Assembly (NCBI GenBank): GCA_037718865.1
Contig: JBBJMP010000024.1
Span: 1-64,000, forward strand
Source: JADCRZ01 sp037718865
GTDB lineage: Bacteria > Bacteroidota > Bacteroidia > Chitinophagales > Chitinophagaceae
Reading direction: 5' to 3'
Length of the DNA stretch: 64,000 bases
Positions within the stretch are counted from its first letter, which is position 1. Every line of letters starts with the position of its first letter. The position numbers were made by a program, and so were the translations under genes. Shown here piece after piece: positions 45,605 to 53,848 of the stretch. Under the pieces are notes generated by a model, which worked only from the letters and a program-made list of their open reading frames with translations, searched no databases and was not told the origin of the DNA.

Positions 45605-48600
45605 TTAAAAACCTACACTTAAATTAAAGCCATAAGTCTGTGGACTAGGAAGCTGACCAACAATAAACCCTGGAATCAAAGAAGATCCTGATAAGGCAAG
45701 AGATTCCGGATCGAAATGTCTGAGAAAGCTGGACTTGGTTTTTGTAAAGAGGTTTCTGCCAAATGCTGAAAACCGTAAAGATTCTACAGGCAACATTTTC
45801 AACCATGGTTTCAGGTCGGCACCAATAGATACCTCTCTTAGCTTCAGGTAGGTGGCATCGTACGAATTGGATTCTACGTTTGCTGAAGGGTAATATGATC
45901 TGTACCAATCTTGCCCGGTAGTGGGAATCGAGTTCTTGGAAAAGCTGCCTCCTGTACCTGCTACAACACCATCAGGGACAAATTTGCTTGTGCGGTAAGG
46001 AAGTGTTTCTGTCACAATACCTGATCTGTAAAGCAAGGCACCGTCGGCTACAGAAAGCAAACCGCCGCTCCTGTAGTCCAGAAGGAACCGAAGAGTAAGA
46101 TTTTTGTAATTGAATGAATTGGTAAATCCGGCTGTCCAATCCGGGTTATAATTTCCCAGTCTTTTTATGCGGTTGTCCAATCTTGGTCTTACCAGGCTGG
46201 TACCACTAACATTTACCACATCCAGTATAAGGTCACCCTGGGAAGTCCGTGCAAGACCTCTTCCGTAAATGTCACCCATTCTGCCTCCTGGCCGGGCTTC
46301 CACAGTACCGCCGGAAGGACCCTGAGCTATTACAAAGCTCTCAACACCATCAATCAGTTCGACCACTTTTCCCCTGTTTCTTGCCCAGGCCAGGGTTACA
46401 TCCCAGCCAAAGGATTTTGTTCTTACAGGCGTTGCTTTTGCAAATATTTCAATCCCTGAGTTTTTGATTTTACCTGCATTGATCAGTCTGGTGACCGCTC
46501 CTGACGCCTGGCTGATAGGAACCTGCAGTATTTGATCAGTAGTAACATTGTTATAGTAATTTACGTCTACTCCAAACCTGTTATTGAGGAATTTGAATTC
46601 TCCGCCTACTTCTATTGCCTTCGTTTTTTCAGGTTTGAGAGCAGGATTTACAAGATTTGACGGATTGATTACTGAACTGGGTAACGTACCAAACGAAAGC
46701 ACTCTTTGAGTTAGCAGTGGGTCCGTATCGTTACCAGTGGCAGCCCAACTAGCCCTGAGCTGTGCATAACTTATCATTTGAGGAAGGTTCAATAACCTCG
46801 AAAGGATGGCACTTACACCCACCGAAGGATAGAAAAAGGAATTGTCATTCATGGGTAATGCCGAAGACCAGTCATTACGTCCCGTAACATCTACAAAGAG
46901 CTTTTCATCAAGACCAACCTGGGCAGAGCCGTAAACGCTGTTTATTCTCTTGGTGGCATCATAGTTTATTGTCCTTGGAACATCGCCTGCATTTCCTTTA
47001 TTGTAAACAAAAGGAACTCCTAATTTTCTGGATTCATAGAAGTCGGTATTATAGGTCTGGTCTAATCTGTTAGCCCCGGCGTTTAGATTCAGTGAGATAT
47101 CTCCTTTCATCTTTTTGTCGTAGGAAAGCAGGAAATCAGTATTGGTTTCCTGAAAGCCTATACTTTGTTCCCGGTACATGCCGTTAGGAAAGTTTGGCTG
47201 GCCTGACGGCCTTTGAGACTGGCGGCGATCATCATAAAAATCAGTTCCGGTTCTTACAAAGGCTGAAAGATTTTCCGTCAGTTTATACGTGGCTTTTATG
47301 TTGCCAAATAACCTTTTACGCTTAAATCCATTTAGGTTTTTTCTTACGATAAGCCACGGATTAGTTCCCCAGGAAAGGAAATAGTTCTGCGTTACTCCTT
47401 CCTTTCCGGGAAGCCAGATATCTTTTTTGTAATCGTTGTAGTCATAGTTATTCATCCCCCAGTACATATTGTTAATAATGCCTTCTCCACCGCCGCCAAT
47501 TACTGGAAGGTTGTCTGAACTGCTGTTTATATAGTTAGCAGAAATATCCAGTTTTAACCTGTCGGTTACATCAGTTCCAAGCCTAAAGCCTACATTCTTT
47601 CTTTTATATTCTGTATTAGGAACGATGCCCGTTCTGCTCAGGTGAGACATAGAAACCCTTCCCCAGGTCTTGTTATTATTAAATGATAAGGCAAGGTTAT
47701 TATTTGTTCCCACCCCAGTTTGAAAAAACCCTTTTCTATCCAATCGCTTTAGAAACGGAGTTGGCTCAACAGATATCCCGGTACTCGATTGTGCTCCGGT
47801 AGGTTGTTTGATCAACGCTCCATCAGTGGGAGCACCATAATTTCCACCCCAGTCCACACGGAAAGCATTATCAAATCCGCCGCCGTAGTCCGTTTGTTCA
47901 TCCCAGAAACTGGTAACCCTGTCTATCGTAACTCCTGTATTGTATTCAATGCCTAATCCTTTTTTATTTGCTCCTGACCTGGTTCTTATAACGAGTGCGC
48001 CGTTTGCGGCTCTTGTTCCGTATAATGCTGCGGCTTTAGAGCCTTTAAGTACTGAGACGTCTTCTATATCGTCGGTATTGAAGTCGGTAAGTCCGTTGCC
48101 GTAATCTACCGGCAGGTTATTTCCACTTTCGCTCGCACCACCAACACCGTCTAAATTATTAGAAACAACTACTCCGTCAACAACAATAAGCGGCTGGTTC
48201 TTGTTGAGGTTGAGTGACGCTTCTCCTCTTAACACAATTCTGGAGGAGGATACACCGGATCCGTTTCCTGTATTAATATTTAAGCCCGGAACCATTCCGG
48301 AAAGCTGCTGCGAAATATCACCAATACGTGATGTATTGAAGTCTTTGGCACTAACCCGCTGTGTGGAGTATGATAAATTAGATCTTTTGGCTTCAACTCC
48401 GAGAGATGTGACCACTACTTCTTCGAGGTTTGCTTTTGGACGGAGGGTTATTGTCACTTCGTTGCTGTTAGCGATAGGCACTTCCTGCTCAGAATAACCG
48501 GCGAAACTGATTAACAGTGTTTTGGCATTAGTATCGCCATTCAGGGAAAATCTGCCGTCTGTACCCGTAATCGTTGCAACATTGGTGCCTTTCAGCATAA

Positions 48601-48733
48601 CACTGGCGCCGATTAAAGGTTCTTTGTTGTCTCCATCATATACTATACCTCTTATTGCTCGCTGAGCAAAACTTTGCTGAGCTAAAAACTGAAACAGCAG
48701 GAATAAACAGGTGGAAAGTTTCATGACATTCAT
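45605..48733 (-). CDS. SusC/RagA-family TonB-linked outer-membrane transporter
   Basis: From Met at 48733 the protein has 1042 residues: signal peptide (TCLFLLFQFLAQQSFAQ), carboxypeptidase-like domain (GIVYDGDNKEPLIGASVMLK), TonB-box region LEEVVVTSLGVEAKRSNLSY, plug with NQPLIVVDGVVVSNNLDGVG and DIEDVSVLKGSKAAALYGTR, and barrel to the end TYGFNLSVGF. The plug type (GSKAAALYGTRAANGALVI) is the one that goes with SusD-like_2 partners. It heads the long operon and follows a ROK regulator gene; a 26-bp palindrome lies 135-160 bp before the start. Confidence 0.94.
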   Translation of the reverse strand: MNVMKLSTCLFLLFQFLAQQSFAQRAIRGIVYDGDNKEPLIGASVMLKGTNVATITGTDGRFSLNGDTNAKTLLISFAGYSEQEVPIANSNEVTITLRPKANLEEVVVTSLGVEAKRSNLSYSTQRVSAKDFNTSRIGDISQQLSGMVPGLNINTGNGSGVSSSRIVLRGEASLNLNKNQPLIVVDGVVVSNNLDGVGGASESGNNLPVDYGNGLTDFNTDDIEDVSVLKGSKAAALYGTRAANGALVIRTRSGANKKGLGIEYNTGVTIDRVTSFWDEQTDYGGGFDNAFRVDWGGNYGAPTDGALIKQPTGAQSSTGISVEPTPFLKRLDRKGFFQTGVGTNNNLALSFNNNKTWGRVSMSHLSRTGIVPNTEYKRKNVGFRLGTDVTDRLKLDISANYINSSSDNLPVIGGGGEGIINNMYWGMNNYDYNDYKKDIWLPGKEGVTQNYFLSWGTNPWLIVRKNLNGFKRKRLFGNIKATYKLTENLSAFVRTGTDFYDDRRQSQRPSGQPNFPNGMYREQSIGFQETNTDFLLSYDKKMKGDISLNLNAGANRLDQTYNTDFYESRKLGVPFVYNKGNAGDVPRTINYDATKRINSVYGSAQVGLDEKLFVDVTGRNDWSSALPMNDNSFFYPSVGVSAILSRLLNLPQMISYAQLRASWAATGNDTDPLLTQRVLSFGTLPSSVINPSNLVNPALKPEKTKAIEVGGEFKFLNNRFGVDVNYYNNVTTDQILQVPISQASGAVTRLINAGKIKNSGIEIFAKATPVRTKSFGWDVTLAWARNRGKVVELIDGVESFVIAQGPSGGTVEARPGGRMGDIYGRGLARTSQGDLILDVVNVSGTSLVRPRLDNRIKRLGNYNPDWTAGFTNSFNYKNLTLRFLLDYRSGGLLSVADGALLYRSGIVTETLPYRTSKFVPDGVVAGTGGSFSKNSIPTTGQDWYRSYYPSANVESNSYDATYLKLREVSIGADLKPWLKMLPVESLRFSAFGRNLFTKTKSSFLRHFDPESLALSGSSLIPGFIVGQLPSPQTYGFNLSVGF

Positions 48734-48867
48734 TGATTTAAAAGCGTTAATAAAACTCAATGCCCATTCAGAATAGAGGTATAGCATTCGAAAAATTCCA
48801 AAGAAATCACAAGAGCTTTTCTAAACCGGGGAACAACTATTTAAAAATTACTTTTTAAATTAACGGT

Positions 48868-48893
48868 AAGTTAATAAAATATTTTATTAACTT
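48868..48893. promoter_or_regulatory. perfect 26-bp palindrome, likely ROK operator
   Basis: The half-site AAGTTAATAAAAT (48868-48880) is followed without spacer by its exact reverse complement (48881-48893). It lies between the ROK regulator gene and SusC. TTA/ATAAAAT-rich palindromes are typical for NagC/Mlc-type ROK repressors. Partly matching half-sites AGTTAATA also occur upstream of the ROK gene. Confidence 0.65.
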
Positions 48894-48896
48894 CAA

Positions 48897-48920
48897 AACT
48901 TTAAATAAAATATTTTAAGG
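48897..48920. promoter_or_regulatory. second, weaker copy of the palindrome core
   Basis: The core AAAATATTTT at 48907-48916 repeats the core of the perfect palindrome (48876-48885), with partly matching arms. The cores are 31 bp apart, close to three helix turns, so two regulator dimers could bind the same face. Confidence 0.4.
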
Positions 48921-48968
48921 AATATGTAAAGGAGTATCGGTGTTGGAACGTTGTTATGAGTGTCCTTA

Positions 48969-50192
48969 TCACGCCTCGACAAGGTCATATTGCTTGAAGA
49001 GCATAGCTGCACCAGCTTTGGAACTGAGGTATCTCCCCAACGTTGAACCCTTGACCTCGCAGCATTGGAGTAGATTTACTAAGGTTGTCTTGCGAAGCCC
49101 GTTTTTTACCGCATCAATAAACAACTGATCAAGCATGAGGTATTCACCGTCTATAATTAATAGTTCAGGATTAAAAATATTAAGCACATTTCCTAATGCT
49201 TCACCAAGTTCAAAACCTTGTTTCTGAACAAGATAAATACTTAGCTCATCGCCTAAGGATGCGGCGTCCAGAATATCGTGATATTTATACGTTTCAAGTT
49301 TATCTGCATTAAAATGTATTGACGTCTGGTTATCTTCCAGTGCTTCTTTAAAATCCAGCATAAGTGCATCGCCACCTATGGCAGTTCCCAGACACCCTTT
49401 TTTTCCGCAATGGCATAAACGTGAGCTTTTGCGAAACTGGGTATGACTTATATTCCCGGAAAGTCCTGCACTTCCTGTAATGATTAGGCCGTTAATGATA
49501 ATTCCCATACCAAGAGTGCGGCTTACCTTTACCACGATGACATTTTCTACTCCCTTTGCCAGGCCTAGTACTTGTTCGGCTATAGCAATAACCCTTGTAT
49601 CATTGTCGATTAGAACCGGAAGTCCCAACGCATTTTCTATTTGATCTTTGATAGGAATAGCTTTATTTTGAAAGAATGTCATTGGTTTACCAATTTTACC
49701 TGCGATATTTTCAATCATCCCAATTCCAACTCCTATAATACTGTCTTTTTGAATTTTAGACGATTTTATGGTATCAGAAATAAAGTTGATAATAAAGCGA
49801 AGGCAATGATCAGTATCCTCCAGGATGAAATCACGGTTTACTTTTTCATAAACTGTTTGAAAATCGAGGCCCACCACGCTTACATGGATAAATTTTGATA
49901 AGATCTCAACGCCTATTGCGAAAAATTTTTCTTTATTTAGAGTATACGTGACGGGCCTCCTTCCATTTTCAGTAGACTTTTTGCCCATTTTTGCCACCAG
50001 GTTCTTTTTAGCTAATTCCTTTATCAATTTGGTACAAGTGGGTATGCTTATCTTGATAGCTTCTGCAATTTGAGGTAATGTCATGGGAAATTTAGATTTC
50101 CCCAGACACCTTATGATTTTAGCATGATACACCTCGGAACGATGTAATAGATCCGTATTGTTCTGTTGTGGAATAAGTAGGTTGCGGGCCAT
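48969..50192 (-). CDS. ROK-family transcriptional regulator
   Basis: The 407-residue protein has an N-terminal winged helix (LPQIAEAIKISIPTCTKLIK, ELAKKNLVAKMGKK) and a ROK sugar-kinase-like body. The body keeps LPVLIDNDTRVIAIAE (Asp) and the zinc cluster RLCHCGKKGCLGT, but the usual catalytic G-E-x-G-H is replaced by SGNISH, so sugar phosphorylation is unlikely. It should bind a sugar-like ligand and act as a repressor or activator. It lies upstream of SusC on the same strand, with a strong palindrome between, and probably controls the operon and itself. Confidence 0.88.
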   Translation of the reverse strand: MARNLLIPQQNNTDLLHRSEVYHAKIIRCLGKSKFPMTLPQIAEAIKISIPTCTKLIKELAKKNLVAKMGKKSTENGRRPVTYTLNKEKFFAIGVEILSKFIHVSVVGLDFQTVYEKVNRDFILEDTDHCLRFIINFISDTIKSSKIQKDSIIGVGIGMIENIAGKIGKPMTFFQNKAIPIKDQIENALGLPVLIDNDTRVIAIAEQVLGLAKGVENVIVVKVSRTLGMGIIINGLIITGSAGLSGNISHTQFRKSSRLCHCGKKGCLGTAIGGDALMLDFKEALEDNQTSIHFNADKLETYKYHDILDAASLGDELSIYLVQKQGFELGEALGNVLNIFNPELLIIDGEYLMLDQLFIDAVKNGLRKTTLVNLLQCCEVKGSTLGRYLSSKAGAAMLFKQYDLVEA

Positions 50193-50276
50193 ATAAATTT
50201 ATCAACTATCACCGCTGCATTACTTAATAACCTCAATTGGTACAGGAAAAAATGCGGCTAATTTTGAGTAAAAATA

Positions 50277-50311
50277 TATTAACTGATGCTTATAAACTGA
50301 AATAGTTAATA
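50277..50311. promoter_or_regulatory. inverted TATTAACT...AGTTAATA pair upstream of the ROK gene
   Basis: TATTAACT (50277-50284) and AGTTAATA (50304-50311) are exact reverse complements 19 bases apart. They match the outer half of the 26-bp palindrome before SusC and lie 85-120 bp before the ROK start, a place fitting autoregulation. Confidence 0.4.
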
Positions 50312-50341
50312 AACTTATTGATTGGAGCCTGCATTAATAAT

Positions 50342-53183
50342 TTAATTTATCAATACTTCAAAAACACTGGCTTGTACGTTTTGCGATGGATGAAACATTT
50401 CTATTTCCAATTTGCTTGTAACAAGTGGTTGTTTTAATTTAATCTTATTTATAGTTTGATGATTATCCTTTACTTCATACACCACTTCTGCCTGGTCATT
50501 ACAAATCCGGTAATGATTGACACAATAAGGCATCACCGATTCCGGGTGACCCATTAAAGATGATTCCATCGGATGATCGTAATCCGTATCAAAGGCTATT
50601 AAAATTTCATTTATCGTTTGAGGCGTATTCCATTCAAATGACAGCTTTGGCGTTGAATCTTCTTTTGCAGCTACCCATGCATTAGGGCTTGTAGTTGGTC
50701 TGAATACGCCGTTATTGATATTGTCAAGAGAAAATAAAGGAATACCACGTTCCAGCCTCAATCCGAAATTTTTACCTTTTGGCCGCCTGTGGGGGCACCA
50801 GAACTCAAACTCTTCTACGCCGATATCGTCTGGTGGCGTCTGTTTTCCATGATTTGAAACAGCCTTGTTGATTTTGTTAAACACACTCAGCACCCCGGAC
50901 ACTAATTGGTTGCTTCCTTTCACAGCCACCTGATTGTGCTTTATTAAACAAATAAATACATATCTATGCTTGTCCGCCTGGTAGTCAAAATCAAGCGTTG
51001 GCAACTGCTCACCCTTCACTAATTCAATCGCCTGTTTTTCAAGTAAAACGTCCGGGGTATGATTAAAAGATTTACTGCTAATGCGTAGTTCAATATCCAG
51101 TACAGTTGGTACTGCTGCCTGTACTATCAATTGTATTTGTGGGAGGTTACCCGGCGCAACCGGTAGCATTTGCGCTGATGAAAAATTCAAATTCATCCAT
51201 GGTCCATCAAATGGTAATTCCTTCAATATAAATTCGCTGGAAGCAGACACTTTAGCTGTATTTACCAGGTTTTTATCGCTATTGAATTTTACACCAGGAA
51301 TATGATGTCCGGTTTGTAAAAGCTCCTGTTGAAGAAGTTTAATATTTTCTTTTTTAGCCAGATCATGTTGTGACCAATTGTTTTGAACTGCTAAGGCAAC
51401 AGCCATACCAACAGCCTGACCGCCATGTGCCGACGTTCCCATAACCCTGGTAGAACCAAAGGCAACATGGGTTGCACTAATAATACGACCTGAAAAAAAT
51501 AAGTTATTAATGTTTTTGCTATAATAACATCTAAGTGGTATTTGATAAATTCCTTTGGAATGCCATTGATTGCAACCTGGTTTTTCGCTAAATACCCCAT
51601 CAGCAGGGTGCAGGTCAATTGACCAACCGCCAAAAGCAACAGCATCCTCAAAGGTATTTTGTTCAATTATATCCTGTTGCTTAAGAATATATTCTCCTTC
51701 AAACCGGCGGCTTTCACGTTTACCCGGAATATTTCCTACCCATTCTAAAGTAAGATTCTGCGCTTCCGGAAAGCTTCCGGAATTTTTAATATGGTTCCAA
51801 ACGCCATATACGACCTTCCACAATTCCCATTTAATTCTTTCTGTTTCATGTACGGTGTCTAACCGGCCACCATATTCAATCCACCAAAGTTTGCAACCGA
51901 ATTCATTTGCATTAAACGATTTATAGCGCGGAATTTCTGTAATGTCTTTTAACGCATATTCCGGAGGTACAAAAGTTACCGGCTTACCAGTGTCTTTACT
52001 ATAGAAGTATATCGTATGCCCAAGCAGTTCGCCATAGTCAGTTGAAGGCGCAAATTTTTCACCGAACTCCCTTTGACATTCAGCGCCCATTCTAAATGCC
52101 GCCCCTGCTAAAAAAGCCATTATACCATCACCTGACGCATCGCAGAACCATGTTGCAGTGGAATAGTCAAACCCCCTTAAATCAGCGTTCCAACCGCTAT
52201 AAACATCATCCATGGCAAAGTCGATGGTATTTTCTATGGTTTGGTTAAGGTTATAGAATACGTTTTTACGGTAATCTTTAAAGCCGAACATTTTTTGAGC
52301 TACATAACGAAACGCATCGGGCTGAGTGCCTTTATACATCAATATTTTAAATTGAAATGAAAAGGGTTCATTCACCCTCAACTTAGATGCCTTGCTGCCA
52401 AACAATGGCGCAAAAATCATGGGTTGTGCGTTACCGGCAGCATTACGTATTAGCACTCCGAATTGTAAATTACCCTGACTTGATGATGGAAGCTCGTAGG
52501 GAAAACCAGCAGGTTCGGCTACCACGCCTAAGGTTACACCGTCTTTTTCCAGCATGGCTGATGGTAAGCTACACATGTCTTCCGGAGAAAGAAATGACAT
52601 TTGCGGAAACCTTTTTTCCTGCCAGATATAAGGTTGCCAAATAGCATCTGTTTCCATCAGGTTCATCTCAGGCATTCCTGCGTAACCTATAGAGTACCAT
52701 GCTGGCTTAATAGGGAAAAAGGTATATTCAATACTTGGTTCAGCAGCTCCCTGCAAAAAAGAAATAGTGGCCGCTAACCTAAAATCTGAATGGCCTGGGA
52801 AAGTCCATTTAATTTCATTACCTGAAATCTTTCCTGAACTGGCTATTACCGTTAATGGAACTGCTGCCTTAAAAAAATCTACTGTTTTATCATTACTTCC
52901 CTGCATTCTCCAACTTGGGATAGATACCGCTCCTTTGAAATCTTTAATTAATTCGCGTGCATGTACATTGCCCGCTTTAGGGTCATCTTCACGTTGCATA
53001 ATTATAAACCGTGGATAGAACTGGTATTTCTTAGAGGGGTTATTTTTCCAGTTAATTATAATTGATGCATCTTTTTGTAATTCTACATCATACTGATTGT
53101 TGCTTATTTTGCCATCGTTTTGAGCGTTTAAAAACAAACTGAGATGAAATAGTATCAAGCAATACAGGGCGTAATTTTTTCAT
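50342..53183 (-). pseudogene. chimeric gene: glycosidase-like N-terminus joined to FAD-oxidoreductase C-terminus
   Basis: The long frame (938 codons from TTG at 53158) joins two unlike parts. Residues 1-330 form a beta-sandwich and first helices like six-hairpin glycosidase proteins (QTIENTIDFAMDDVYSGWNA). From residue about 331 (TATWFCDASGDGIMAFLAGA) it follows the C-terminal two thirds of secreted FAD-dependent oxidoreductases to HGGQAVGMAVALAVQN and a discoidin-like end. The Rossmann GxGxxG half for FAD is absent. In addition, an ATG at 53183 followed by six A's leads into a signal peptide (YALYCLILFHLSLFLNAQ) only if one A is added. The product is probably not functional. Confidence 0.6.
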
Positions 53184-53430
53184 TGGTTGTTCTTTCAAAT
53201 AATTTTTTTTTCGTCTGCCTATTTAGAAATGAATCTATAACAGTAGGAATCAATATCAGCATAGGCACGTACTTAGACTAACTCTTAAACGCCTGCGTAG
53301 CAGACTGGAAACTGAACTACTCAATTTACAAAACATTGAATTAGATAGCGCACTTACATTCAATAATTCTAGATAGTGAACCAGGGAAAAGAATTATTGG
53401 CACATTGTTATCTCTGGTACTTATCCTTAC

Positions 53431-53769
53431 TTACTTCCAATCCCGGTTTTGTTCCAGCTTGGGGTTTGCATTGATTTCATCTTGTGGAATAGGAAAATAC
53501 TTATGCTTTGGTTGAACAGGGTGATTAGGATAAACATCATTAGTGGCTAAAGGAATAATAGTAAGGTATTTACCTGTGCGGGTTAAATCATACCAGCGAT
53601 CTGCTTCTGCAAAAAACTCCCATGCCCGTTCCTGGATTACTGCATCAATGAAAGCATCTTTACTTAACCCTGTTTGTAAATCGGCCAATCCTGTCCTTCG
53701 TCGGATAGTGTTTATGTTTGCGTAAGAAGTGCCTGTAGCCCCATTTAAACGAGCTTCAGCTAAAGACAT
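53431..53769 (-). pseudogene. C-terminal remnant of a SusD-family gene
   Basis: The 112 codons match only the end of RagB/SusD proteins: INTIRRRTGLADLQTGLSKD, QERAWEFFAEADRWYDLTRT and KYFPIPQDEINANPKLEQN. The lipobox and first 350 or more residues are gone, and no SusC gene lies upstream; the helicase gene follows within 80 bp. With the chimeric gene downstream it is the wreck of a former SusC/SusD locus. Confidence 0.85.
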
Positions 53770-53848
53770 TAATAATTAATGTCTCAGTGATATTTTTCAA
53801 AAGAAGTAGGTCCATTACGCATAAACAGAATTATAAAAATACCCAAAA

